The position numbers and the translations under genes are program-made. The notes under the pieces were generated by a model. The model worked only from the letters and a program-made list of their open reading frames with translations, was not told where the DNA came from and did not search any database. A DNA stretch of 64,000 bases, taken from assembly GCA_016180855.1 (NCBI GenBank), contig JACPAL010000015.1, positions 1 through 64,000 on the forward strand, in the 5' to 3' direction. Positions 8,641 to 18,005 of this stretch are shown in pieces; position 1 is the first letter of the stretch; the number at the start of each line of letters is the position of its first letter. The DNA comes from Deltaproteobacteria bacterium (lineage in GTDB: Bacteria; UBA10199; JACPAL01).

Positions 8641-10140
8641 CTAGGACCAGCCAAAAATAGGACAGAGCACCCACAACCCCCCCCAGATGATAAAAAATCC
8701 TACAATGTCGAAGATAACACCGACTCGAATCATCGCGGTAATCGGAACCCGACCACTCCCATAAACAATGGCATTCGGAGGAGTTGAGACCGGGAGCATG
8801 AAGCCGAAACTGGCCCCCAGGCAGGCCCCTAAGGCCGGCGGCACGGGAGAGATACCTGCTGACTTCGCCAACGCGATCATGACAGGAATGATCATACTGG
8901 CCGAGGCCGTGTTGGAAGTCGCTTCACTGACCAAGATGGAGAGTGCAATCGCAACACCGGTCACCTCCCACAAACTCTTGACCCCTGTGACCTCGGTCAA
9001 CTGGCTGCCGATAAACTCGGCCAGCCCCGTGGAGAACATCAACTTTCCAAGGGTGAGTCCCCCTCCAAAGAGGATCAATGTTCCCCAATCAATCCTGACC
9101 GCCTGACTCCATCCGATGGTGAACTGCCTCTCCCTCCAATTGATCGGCAGAATAAAGAGGAGAAGGGCGGCAAAGACCGCTACGACCGACTCGTCCAGTC
9201 GACTCGAGACCAAGTGAACAAAGGCATGCTCTTTTCCATAAATCAGCGCCAATAGACTCGGAAGGATCCAGAAGAGAACCGCAACGCAGAAGGCGATAAA
9301 CGCGTTCCTCTCGCCCCTGTTCCAACCACCATGCTGACTCTGTGCCGCCCGGGCGAGGTCCGGAAGATTTTTGAAGTCGGTCTCTTGCGACGGATGGAGG
9401 ATCTTGAGGATCAAGAAAAGAACGCCATACATCACGACGAGCAGTGGAATCGTGAGAAGCATCCACTCAAAAAAGGTGATCTTCACCCCGGCAAGGCTCT
9501 GGATAAAGCCGATCCCGATCAGGTTGGGTGGAGAACCAACCGGCGTGCCAATGCCACCGACGGACGCCCCATAGGCAATCATGAGCATGATTCCCGACGC
9601 AAAACGGCGCCCGGGTGACTTGACCTCTGACATTGCATCGAGAACCCCCAGGGCAACGGGAAGCATCATCGCTGTGGTCGCACTATTGCTGATCCACATC
9701 GAGATCACGGCGGTGATCAATCCACAAGCAAGCAGGACACGAGAAGGGCCGCGACTCGCAAACCTCTTTGAGAGAATCGCCAAGGCAAACCGCTTGTGCA
9801 GACCATGGATCATGATCGCCTCCGCCAGGATAAAACTCCCGAGGAAGAGAAAGACGATCGGATCGGCAAACGGGGCAAGGACCTCCTTGGGAGGGGCGAC
9901 TCCAAGAAAGACGGCCAGCAAGGCACCGAGGAGGGCAGTCGCGGGAAGAGGAATCGCCTCGGTGACCCAGAAAATCACAACCCAGCCTTGAACCGCCAAG
10001 AGTTGGTGCGCCGCGGGAGCCAAGGCAGGAATCGGGATAAGAAGGAGGGTGAGAAAAAGCAAAGGGCCTAAAAAGAATCCCGTGGTCTTTCTGATCCGTT
10101 CAAACCTCTCCTCCGCTGGAGACAAGAGCTCTTGAGACAT
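8641..10140 (-). CDS. DASS-family (SLC13-like) anion/dicarboxylate symporter
   Basis: 499 aa from the ATG at 10140, which has a GGGAG Shine-Dalgarno; an upstream in-frame start at 10176 is less likely. About 11-12 transmembrane segments. Family signatures include FWVTEAIPLPATALLGA near the N-terminus, ASVGGIGTPVGSPPNLIG (first SNT-like substrate/sodium motif) and SEATSNTASASMIIPV with MLPVSTPPNAIVYGSG (second motif). It probably couples sodium to uptake of C4/C6 dicarboxylates or a related anion. Transcribed away from the tRNA. Confidence 0.9.
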   Translation of the reverse strand: MSQELLSPAEERFERIRKTTGFFLGPLLFLTLLLIPIPALAPAAHQLLAVQGWVVIFWVTEAIPLPATALLGALLAVFLGVAPPKEVLAPFADPIVFLFLGSFILAEAIMIHGLHKRFALAILSKRFASRGPSRVLLACGLITAVISMWISNSATTAMMLPVALGVLDAMSEVKSPGRRFASGIMLMIAYGASVGGIGTPVGSPPNLIGIGFIQSLAGVKITFFEWMLLTIPLLVVMYGVLFLILKILHPSQETDFKNLPDLARAAQSQHGGWNRGERNAFIAFCVAVLFWILPSLLALIYGKEHAFVHLVSSRLDESVVAVFAALLLFILPINWRERQFTIGWSQAVRIDWGTLILFGGGLTLGKLMFSTGLAEFIGSQLTEVTGVKSLWEVTGVAIALSILVSEATSNTASASMIIPVMIALAKSAGISPVPPALGACLGASFGFMLPVSTPPNAIVYGSGRVPITAMIRVGVIFDIVGFFIIWGGLWVLCPIFGWS

Positions 10141-10250
10141 AAAGGAACTCCCATCACGACCACGCCCAATTTTCAATGGGTAATGTTCGAACTGGTAGAA
10201 GCTAGTAGTCTTGCCTCTACCGCCATCCGTGTCCAGGTCGAATACATCTG

Positions 10251-10279
10251 TTTACAGGATAAACTGGCGGTGATAAACG
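10251..10279 (+). promoter_or_regulatory. Putative sigma-70 promoter of tRNA-Asn
   Basis: TTTACA (10251-10256), a 17-base spacer and TAAACG (10274-10279) lie 11 bases before the tRNA 5' end. The spacing is ideal and the hexamers are moderate matches. Confidence 0.45.
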
Positions 10280-10290
10280 GGCTCTCAATT

Positions 10291-10362
10291 TCCGGGGTAG
10301 CTCAGTGGCAGAGCTCTCGGCTGTTAACCGAGTGGTCGTCGGTTCGAATCCGACCCCCGGAG
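10291..10362 (+). tRNA. tRNA-Asn (anticodon GTT)
   Basis: A complete cloverleaf. Acceptor TCCGGGG/CCCCGGA; D stem GCTC/GAGC; anticodon stem CTCGG/CCGAG with loop CTGTTAA (GTT); T arm GTCGG-TTCGAAT-CCGAC; discriminator G. The 3' CCA is not encoded (GCAT follows), so it must be added after transcription. Confidence 0.97.
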
Positions 10363-10400
10363 CATAGGGACAAGGAGTGATTTCAAGATAAAGTACACCA

Positions 10401-10922
10401 ATGAATCTCTGGCTTCGTCTCATTGTGTTCATCCTTTCCTGACTCTCGCGTGGCCCCCTTCCATTTTTAGGTGAATCGGCCCTTAATTTCCACGTATTTC
10501 CTAATGATGCAGACCCCTTTGTAATGAATAACGGTCGCTATCTTACTTTTATGGATCTTGGGCGGATTGATATCATCTTAAGATCTGGATTGGTCAGGAT
10601 GGTACTTAAAAAGAAATGGCGGCCTCTTGTGGGGATGCAAACTATTCGTTATAAAAAATCACTCAGGCTTTTTCAGAAGTTTCAGCTTAAAACAAAAATC
10701 CTCTGTTGGGATGAAAAGTGGTTTTATTTTGAACAGCGCTTTGAAAGGAATGGGGAGTTGATTGCTATCGGTCATATTAAGGGGCTGCTCCGTGGACCGA
10801 AAGGGAATGTGCCAACAACCGAAATAATCGCCAGCCTCAAAGAGCCAGTAAAGTCCCCTCCAATGCCTGATTTCATTTCAAAATGGCAGAGCGTCTATTA
10901 CGCGAACACGAACGAGCCTTAG
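10401..10922 (+). pseudogene. THEM-type acyl thioesterase interrupted by an in-frame TGA
   Basis: From ATG 10401 the frame reads MNLWLRLIVFILS, hits TGA at 10440-10442, and continues in the same frame through ESALNFHVFPNDAD to MNNGRYLTFMDLGR and the rest of a THEM/4HBT-like thioesterase (SLRLFQKFQL, WDEKWFYFEQRFER). Both sides of the stop match the family's usual N-terminus and core. The intact gene would be about 173 aa, so a single CGA-to-TGA-type change is the simplest explanation. Re-initiation at ATG 10524 would give a 132-aa protein lacking the first strands. The residue before MNNG, usually His, is Val here, which also argues for decay. Family role: hydrolysis of acyl-CoA or acyl carriers. 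Confidence 0.75.
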
Positions 10923-10988
10923 CGCCGATCCAACTTCTTGACGCTCTGGACTTATGACGCTGCGTATAGTTGATCAAATTGCCCAGTT

Positions 10989-12425
10989 TCACATCAACAA
11001 AAAATAACTCAGCGGCAGGTAAACAATTTTATCTTCTGGGAAGTGGGTTAGTTTTCCGTCACCGATAACAACGCCATAGTCACATTGAATCCTCTGCATG
11101 GTCTCGTTGGCTTGCGAACGCTCTTTTTCTCCTATACCGATTTCGATAGCGATTTGTTTCTTGTTGGCAATTTGCAGAATGAAGTCGGCTCCTCCCTGGA
11201 CTCCGTCATAAGAGACTGCTCCGGCCCCGGATCCAATAAATTCCCGACTGAAATGCATCGCGGCGGCATCTTCTAAAAGCCTTCCCATGCGTGTATGGAA
11301 GGTGGCTTCTTTTCCGACAATCCCCAAAAGGGCCATCCGAATGGCCGGGGACATAAAAAGATACTTGGAAGGTTTGGTCAGTTTACTTTTGTGTGAACCA
11401 TACGGCAAAACCCGGATCAATAACTCCGCCTGTTCCAATACAGAAAGCACCCTCTGTACGGTGATGCTACTTTCGATTCCAACCACGCTCGGCAATTTTG
11501 ACAGACTTAAAACATCCCCGGCATCCGCAAGCAGGAAAAGCAACCGCTTGATCGCTTGCAGTGTCTGGGGATCAAAAGATTTCAGATTTTCAATATCCTT
11601 TTGAATAATCTTATCGAGCAGACCACTGATGGTTTCATAAACTTGAGTTGGATTTGAGAATTGAAGGGCAAACGGGAGCGTTCCCAGCATGAGATAATGC
11701 TGGATGTCGAGCTTATCGACGCGACTCCAGTATTGCAGAATCTCTTTTTCCAGTTGCGACAGGTTTTGATAAACCTCACGCGAATCGGATGCAAAATAGA
11801 CCGCTTGTTTGATCTGACTTTTGAGTCCCTTGGCGGGAAAAATTCCCTGATGAAGCATCTGAAATTCGGGAAAACTTAAAGGGTATAATTTTTCTACAAC
11901 AACCCGCCGATAGACATCCGGGTTTGTTTGCAGGGATACTGCAGACGATCCGGTGCAGAAAATAAATACCTGTTTGGTCCGGTCATAAAGCGATTTCAGG
12001 GCAAGTCCCCACTTCGGGTCGTACTGGACCTCATCAATAAAAAGGAAAATCGGTTTCTTGGTTCGCTCAAAGCTCTCGCCCAATATGCTTTCGTAGGCTT
12101 CGAGGATTTCCAGAAGATTGGAATTAACTAGGCCTGTTGCTTCATCGAGGGAGACATACAAGGTGCGTAGGGCATCAAAACGAGACTGTAGTTTCAAAAA
12201 GAGTTGAGACAATACGGTTGTCTTGCCGACCCCGCGAAGGCCGGGCACAATGATCCAGCGTTGCTCTGTCTTGCCAGCAAGAAAGTCATCCAGATGCCTC
12301 TCCAGTTTTTTGTAAATATGCCGTTGCGGGTAGATTTTCCCAGTAGGATCAGTAATATGGCCCTTTAAGCGATGGGGCGCCTGTGCGATTTGACCTTGAA
12401 CATAATTGAGAGCGGCCTCTTTCAC
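10989..12425 (-). CDS. AAA ATPase of the archaeal-ATPase/DUF4143-like type
   Basis: 478 aa from a GTG start. Walker A GLRGVGKTT at 62-70, Walker B IFLFIDEVQYD at 126-136, and a sensor-like IFCTGSSAV near residue 160. A winged-helix-like middle follows. The C-terminal part (EDAAAMHFSRE...GGADFIL...IAIEIGIGEKE) has the D...E-x-K-like pattern of a PD-(D/E)XK nuclease-fold domain. Such STAND-like ATPases are common orphan genes in accessory DNA. Target and role unknown. The AT-rich upstream region (12426-12480) is a likely promoter. Confidence 0.82.
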   Translation of the reverse strand: MKEAALNYVQGQIAQAPHRLKGHITDPTGKIYPQRHIYKKLERHLDDFLAGKTEQRWIIVPGLRGVGKTTVLSQLFLKLQSRFDALRTLYVSLDEATGLVNSNLLEILEAYESILGESFERTKKPIFLFIDEVQYDPKWGLALKSLYDRTKQVFIFCTGSSAVSLQTNPDVYRRVVVEKLYPLSFPEFQMLHQGIFPAKGLKSQIKQAVYFASDSREVYQNLSQLEKEILQYWSRVDKLDIQHYLMLGTLPFALQFSNPTQVYETISGLLDKIIQKDIENLKSFDPQTLQAIKRLLFLLADAGDVLSLSKLPSVVGIESSITVQRVLSVLEQAELLIRVLPYGSHKSKLTKPSKYLFMSPAIRMALLGIVGKEATFHTRMGRLLEDAAAMHFSREFIGSGAGAVSYDGVQGGADFILQIANKKQIAIEIGIGEKERSQANETMQRIQCDYGVVIGDGKLTHFPEDKIVYLPLSYFLLM

Positions 12426-12746
12426 ATATTCTAATATATAAGAAAAGTGGTTTTATTCAATATTAAAATATATAATACTATGATTCATTTTTAAATTCAG
12501 ACGATTGCCCTATGTTTTCCCTGAAAATAGGGTGACATTTTGGCCGTGGTGGGCCTATACGGACGTGGGTGCGGCATAAGAGGTCGAGGGGGATCGGTTC
12601 ATCAGGCCGGACGAGGTAGTGGCTGTAGTTCCGGAACCCGGTAAAAACGCCCCCTTGGAATTCAATTGTAAACGTTTTGCATAACAAAAGAAGCAAGGAG
12701 AAGGGTGGTGAGCGAGGAGTGCTGAGCAAACGGAGTGAGTCGAAGC
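12426..12746. other. Intergenic region between divergent genes
   Basis: About 320 bases between the ATPase (-) and GIY-YIG (+) genes. The first 55 bases are very AT-rich and suit a promoter for the ATPase. The middle (about 12,540-12,680) is GC-richer. On the minus strand it encodes a short open stretch containing FRNYSHYLVRPDEPIPLDLL, which might be a gene relic but has no start or recognisable family. No RNA gene or terminator was found. Confidence 0.4.
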
Positions 12747-13100
12747 ATGACGAGTCGAAACACAAAATATTTCGTCTACATTCTCGAATCTTCCGACGGA
12801 AGATATTACACCGGTTACACAACCGATCTTGACCGCAGGTTCAAAGAACATCAAGCTGGAGTGGGTGGAAAATTTACTCGATCATTCGGTGCGGATAAAA
12901 TTCTTCATCATGAATTCTATGCAACCCAATCCGAAGCGCTAAAACGAGAGGCACAGCTTAAAGGATGGACGCGGGCTAAAAAAGAGGCTCTCATCCGTGG
13001 TATGACAGAGGAACTCAGACACAAAGCAATTTTCAGACAGTCTCAAAGATTATTGAGACAAAAATCTTGGCCCCGCATCAAGAAGTTGAATCCATCTTAA
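12747..13100 (+). CDS. GIY-YIG nuclease-domain protein (UPF0213-like)
   Basis: 117 aa from ATG 12747; the GTG at 12735 is an alternative. The domain opens YFVYILESSDGRYYTGYTTDL, the GIY-YIG pair in the form VYI/YTG, followed by DRRFKEHQAG with the conserved Arg. EALKREAQLKGWTRAKKEALI is the typical C-terminal end of small single-domain members. The C-terminal 30 residues are extra, basic and Gln-rich. Small GIY-YIG proteins are presumed DNA nucleases or nuclease relics with unclear cellular roles. It stands alone here. Confidence 0.88.
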   Translation: MTSRNTKYFVYILESSDGRYYTGYTTDLDRRFKEHQAGVGGKFTRSFGADKILHHEFYATQSEALKREAQLKGWTRAKKEALIRGMTEELRHKAIFRQSQRLLRQKSWPRIKKLNPS

Positions 13101-15644
13101 TTCTTCCTGTACGCCCCCAGAGTACGTTTTTTCTGTTTTTTTTGTATTCTTACGCATCTTTGTAAAATTCAAGTTGATACTGTCTACGAAAGTTGACTCG
13201 GGTAGTAGCCGTATCCGCTAAAAGTTGAAATGCTATAGAATTCCTTATGTGGCAGAAGCGAAAATGAAATTTGCGTTAACGTATAATAAACTTAAAACGA
13301 TAATTACAGTTTTGGGGCTGGTTATTGCGAGTTACCAGCAAGGTTTGGCCGAAGTCTCCATTGTTGCCCAAAATAGAGCTTCTCCCAAACAAATCATTGT
13401 TAAATTTAGATCCGAGCTTTCCCGACCAATTGAGGATTTGCTGCCAGAGAATCTGAGATTTGACAGACCTAGTCAAAATGAGAGCTTGATAGATCTTTTC
13501 GATCAACACGCCTTAAGGAGTGTCTTAGATCAGCATGACTTCAAAGCAATGCGTCCCTTATTTGAAGATTTGGTGCGCAGAAAAAAACAAAGCGGCAAAT
13601 CTGAATCTCAAATTTTCAAGGAGATTAAGAGCAAATTTGCAGAACGCACAAAACGCGTCATTGAAAAATCCCAGATACCGGAAAACATTTCAGGAACTTA
13701 TGCTCTTGAGTTCGACGACTCCATACCCACTGACAGGATCCATGAAATAATTGCTGCCCTCGAGCAAAACCCTCAAGTCGCTTATGCCGAGCAAGACGGC
13801 TGGATTTGGGCGGCGATGACTCCTAACGACCCCATGTGGTCCTCTTCCCTTGCAGATCTTAACGAATATGATCTCTTCCATTTTAGAACTACCGGAAAAC
13901 TCGGTCTGGTTCGCGAGAACTTCGAGCAAGCTTGGGATGTCACAACGGGTACGGGGGTGGTGGTTGCTGTCACCGACACGGGCCTTGATTGCGATCATCC
14001 GGATATGGCTGCTAACTGTTGGACAAACGATAAGGAAATTCCTGGAAATGGAATCGATGACGATGGCAATGGCTATATTGACGATACTTGGGGTTGGGAT
14101 TTTATTAACAATAGTAATGATCCGACAGATGACAATAGCCACGGTACTCATGTGGCTGGCACCATCGCGGCCGTCGGTAACAATTTCTTAGATGTTATTG
14201 GCGGTGCCTTTGGTAGCAAGATAATGCCAGTGAAGGTGTTAAATCTTAGCGGCATTGGCCAATGGTCCGAGGTAGCCAGTGGGACAAACTACGCTTGTAA
14301 TAATGGTGCGGATGTCATTAATGCCAGTTTGGGAGGCTATGGATTTACCCAAGCCATAGCGGATGCTGTTGCCGCTTGCCGCAGCCTTGGCGTTACCTAT
14401 GTTGCTGCCGCTATGAATGATAACGTGGACTGTGCGGCATCGTATCCCTGCAGTTATAGCGGCGTTCAATGTGTTGCTTCTTTGGATGCTACAGATGAAA
14501 AATCAAGCTATTCTAATTTTGGCAATTGTATTGATGTGGCGGCTTACGGCCGGGATATAGTTTCCCTTCAGGCAGGTGGCATACCGGACTATACCAACAC
14601 CGTAAGATGGATGAGCGGTACCAGTATGGCCACACCTCAGGTGGCAGCCCTGGCCGCTTTGATTATTTCAAAAAACCCGAGCTTTAGTAATGATCAGGTA
14701 GCTCAGATCATACGAACAACTGCAGATGATATTCACGACGCGGGCTTTGATATCACTAGTGGTTATGGGCGAATCAACGCCTGGCAGGCTGTCCAAGTCA
14801 ACAGTGCTTTAGAAGCCATTATTACAGCTCCTCTGGTAGCTAACCAGTTACTAGCGAGAACCGATGTAACAGGTAAGGCGTGCGGAGCAAATTTTTCCAG
14901 CTACGTATTAGATATTGGTGCTGGCCAGAATCCCATCTCTTGGACAACTCTTTCCAGTTCCTCCTTACAAGTTTGCGGTGCTGGCACGGGAGGAAATCTG
15001 GGTTCTATAAATGTATCAAGCTTAGTTGAAGGTACTGCTTACACCCTGCGTCTTACTGTTACCGACACATCGGGCAACCAGTATGTTGATCGCGTGGGTG
15101 ACCTGAAGTTTGCCATATTGCCCACTGTAACTATCATCTCTCCTCTGGAGGGTCACACGTATGGCGGTGCAACCGTTTTAGTGTCTGGCACGGCTTCGGA
15201 CAACATAGCCGTGGACAGAGTGGAGGTTCAATTAGATAACGATCCCTACATCCTGGTCTCTGGCACAGACAATTGGTCTTACGAGCTAACCATTCCCCGA
15301 GATAATTACCAGGTACACATTGTTCGAGCTAAAGCCACGGATAATTTTGGTAACCAACAAATATCAATTGTTACCATTATTGTGGATACACGACTTCCCG
15401 TTATCTCAAACGTTTTAGCAGATCAAATTGAGGCAACTTCTGCTCGAATCACTTGGACAACAAATAAAAATGCAGATTCTCAAGTAGAGTATGGTTTAAC
15501 CACAGCCTACGGCAATACCACCACTGTAGCGCCTGCTTTAGTTACGAGTCATTCCCAGAGCATCACGGGTCCAACCGTTCTTGTTCAACTAATAACACCT
15601 TTACCACGGCGAATCCGCCAGACATCACCGCTCCTACCATTTCC

Positions 15645-15923
15645 ATGAGCTCACCTCTGGAGGGTGCCACGGTTACCGGTTCCGCTGTAACGGTTTCAGC
15701 TTCTGCGTCGGATAATGTTGGAGTCGTTGGCGTTCAGTTTAGACTCGACGGAGTAAATTTAGACACAGAGGATACCTCTGCTCCTTATAGCATCATTTGG
15801 AATAGCACCTTAACAGCAGGTGGAGCCCATACCCTTAGCGCTTTAGCCAGAGACGCGGCGGGCAATCAAGCGACCGCGACGAGTGTTAATGTAACGGTGG
15901 ATAACACCGCTTGCGTCAGTTAA
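15645..15923 (+). other. Ig-like segment of the broken subtilase, second frame
   Basis: This segment carries SSPLEGATVTGSAVTVSASA and the rest of one bacterial Ig-like module in a frame shifted from both neighbours. It is not an independent gene: there is no start with a Shine-Dalgarno, and the module series continues the subtilase. Confidence 0.7.
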
Positions 15924-17040
15924 AATTACAAGAACTGCTTCCGGCATATCCGATGTCTATACCAATCCGAGGATAGTGGGAATTTTGGCTGGTGAAACCT
16001 ATCGTGTTTCTGCGTGGCTGCGCCGAAGTGAGATTGGAGGCTCTTCTTCTTCCTCGGGCGCCAGGGTGACCGTGCGCTGGTATAACAGCTCTGATTCTCA
16101 ACTGAGCGAAGACACAGTTTGTAGTAACTTGCAGGGAACTGCCGATTGGACAGAGTGTACGCGATCTTTTGTTACCCCACTTGAAACAGCCAAGGCTCGT
16201 GTTTTTTTAAGATTGTACAATTCTACGGGCACCGTGCATTTTGACGACGTTTCTCTACAATTTACCGCTCCAGATACCATTGGTCCTTCTATCTCGGGTA
16301 TTTCTGTTTCCGGGATTACCGACACCCAAGCTACGATTGCCTGGACGACCAACGAAGATGCAAATTCTCAAGTGGAGTACGGCCCCTCGATCGCTTATGG
16401 CTTGAGCACGGCTTTAGATAGCGCGTTGGTGACTGGTCACAGCCAGAATCTGACAGGACTTAGCGCGTCTACCTTGTACCACTATCAGGTTTGCTCCGCT
16501 GACGCGGCTGGCAACCGAACCTGTTCTGAAGATCAAACACTGAATACTCTGGCCCCGCCCACGGTTGGTACCAACCTTGTTTCTAATACAGGTTTTGAAT
16601 CTGGAACCTCGGGGTGGAGTTTTTGTAGCAGCTCGTATTGTTCAATAGACAGTGCTATCTATAGATCGGGAACGTATGCCGCTAAAATTACCCGAACTTC
16701 CCGTGGCATCTCGGAAATTTATACTAATCCAAGAATTTCCGGTGTTACCGCCGGGCAGAATTACCGTATTACCGCCTGGTTGCGCCTAGAAGCTGTTGTT
16801 GATAGTTCTTCCTCTTCCGGTGCGCGTGTTGTCGTTCGATGGTACGACAGTTTGAGTTCTCAAATTGGGGGAGATGTTACCGTTTGTAGTGGTATTCAGG
16901 GAACCGTAGATTGGACCGAGTGCTCTAACCTCTTCATTGCCCCCGCCTCCGCTACGCAAATGAGGGTATTTCTGCGTCTCTATAATGCCACAGGGAGCGT
17001 GTGGTTCGATGATGTTTCGGCCAACCAGGTCACCTACTAA
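15924..17040 (+). other. C-terminal CBM-like/FN3/CBM-like modules of the broken subtilase
   Basis: Reading from about 15,913, ASVKITRTASGISDVYTNPR joins a carbohydrate-binding-like (CBM4/9-type) module lacking its first 35 or so residues. Then come an FN3 module (ATIAWTTNEDANSQVEYG) and a complete second CBM-like module opening NLVSNTGFESGTSGW. The two CBM-like modules are close paralogues and show what is missing from the first. Confidence 0.7.
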
Positions 17041-17094
17041 CTCGTGTTATGGGACTTTTTACTTATCACATAACGGTGAGAAGCGCCGTGAATT

Positions 17095-17940
17095 TTAGTT
17101 ATTCCCGCCCAGGATGATCGGTAGACCATCCTTCCCGCTTCCGATCACAACCACCTTGGTGTTCTGACTGTCGGCCAGTTTGGCGGTTGCCTCGATTCCC
17201 TTCCAGGTGAGGAAGAAGGGAGTCAGTCCGCTCGTGACGATTCGTTGAAAATCGGCGATTCCCTGTGCCTCGACCCGCTTTCTGTCCGCCTCCTGCTTCT
17301 CCTTGTCCAAGACGAACTTCATCTGTTCGGATTGTTGTTCCGCCTCCAATTTTTTCTCAATGGCCGTGGAGAGGATCTGGGGCAGAGTCACATTGCGGAG
17401 CAACACTTTTTCTATTGTAATGCCGCGTTCTTCCATGAGGGGGGCCAACTGCTTGTAAATTTCGTCTGACATCAGACTTCGTTCGGAGGTGTAAAGCGCC
17501 TTCGCCTCATAGCTGGCTGTAACTCCCCTCACGACGGAGCGGGCCTGTGGAACGACAACAACCCGTGTGTAGTCGGGGCCAATTGTCCGGTAGACCTCGG
17601 CCGCCTTTTCCGGATTGAGGCTAAAGAGAAGCGAGGCGTCGAGCGTGACGCTCAACCCCTCTTTGGAGGGGACATTCGCCGCCTCCTCGATCTGCTGGGT
17701 CCGGATCGACATCTTGTGGATCCGCAGGAGGGGATTGACGATGTGAAAACCGGCCGGAATCGTTTCACTATAAATCTTTCCAAAGAAATCCTTGATTCCA
17801 ACATTCCCGGCCGGGATAATCGTGAAACATTTTGACGAGAGCCAGACCAGAAACAGGAGTCCTACGTAGAACAGCAATCCTTTCTTTCTTGGGAAGAGGC
17901 GGTCCAGAAGATCTCTTGGATTAAATGACTCGTCGCTCAT
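17095..17940 (-). CDS. SPFH/prohibitin-family membrane protein
   Basis: 281 aa. An N-terminal membrane anchor (LLFYVGLLFLVWLSS) is followed by the SPFH domain (IIPAGNVGIKDFFGKI...IPAGFHIVNP...) and a long Glu/Gln/Lys-rich helical region (EKKLEAEQQSEQMKFVLDKE) typical of prohibitin-type oligomers. The C-terminus ends VVIGSGKDGLPIIL, close to the prohibitin ending. Such proteins form ring assemblies on the periplasmic side and often modulate membrane proteases. Transcribed divergently from aceE across 65 bases that must hold both promoters. Confidence 0.9.
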   Translation of the reverse strand: MSDESFNPRDLLDRLFPRKKGLLFYVGLLFLVWLSSKCFTIIPAGNVGIKDFFGKIYSETIPAGFHIVNPLLRIHKMSIRTQQIEEAANVPSKEGLSVTLDASLLFSLNPEKAAEVYRTIGPDYTRVVVVPQARSVVRGVTASYEAKALYTSERSLMSDEIYKQLAPLMEERGITIEKVLLRNVTLPQILSTAIEKKLEAEQQSEQMKFVLDKEKQEADRKRVEAQGIADFQRIVTSGLTPFFLTWKGIEATAKLADSQNTKVVVIGSGKDGLPIILGGNN

Positions 17941-18005
17941 GGTGATTCTCCTTTTGACTAAAAAAACAGGTTATGGATACGTAGGGTTTCATACAGGGGT
18001 ATAAC

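Larger units (their letters stand above)
13264..17040 (+). pseudogene. Secreted subtilase (S8) with modular C-terminus, broken by two deletions
   Basis: From ATG 13264 there is a signal peptide (ITVLGLVIASYQQGLA), an inhibitor-like propeptide (IIVKFRSEL... to VAYAEQD) and a complete S8 catalytic domain: Asp in VVVAVTDTGLD (about 237), His in NSHGTHVAGT (about 292), Ser in MSGTSMATPQ (about 450). Ig-like modules and a fibronectin-III-like module follow. The frame is lost near 15,565-15,590, in the middle of that module, and continues in another frame (NNTFTTANPPDITAPTISM...) to about 15,912. It then returns to the first frame inside a carbohydrate-binding-like module and runs through FN3 and a second such module to 17,040. 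Intact module copies nearby show that sequence is missing at both joints. The protease part alone (to 15,648) may still be made. Confidence 0.8.

Noticed and set aside
8641-10176. Plus-strand open frames across the DASS transporter
   Set aside because: They are antisense shadows without initiation signals. The minus-strand frame has clear family motifs and a Shine-Dalgarno.
10170-10260. Possible degenerate tRNA-Gly relic just before tRNA-Asn (GGTAGAAGC...CTTGCC...AGGTCGAATAC)
   Set aside because: No acceptor or anticodon stem can be paired and the spacing between the matching pieces is wrong. It is probably chance or a very old relic.
12478-12822. Minus-strand open frame containing FRNYSHYLVRPDEPIPLDLL
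   Set aside because: It overlaps the GIY-YIG gene in part, has no plausible start or Shine-Dalgarno, and matches no family I recognise. Mentioned only in the intergenic entry.
17041-17094. GTTATG...CATAAC pairing as a terminator after the subtilase
   Set aside because: Only six base pairs around a long loop and no U-run, so it is too weak to call.
17941-18005. TTGACT with ATACGT at 17-base spacing as the aceE promoter
   Set aside because: The -10 hexamer is a poor match, and other spacings in this short divergent region are no better, so no promoter is called.
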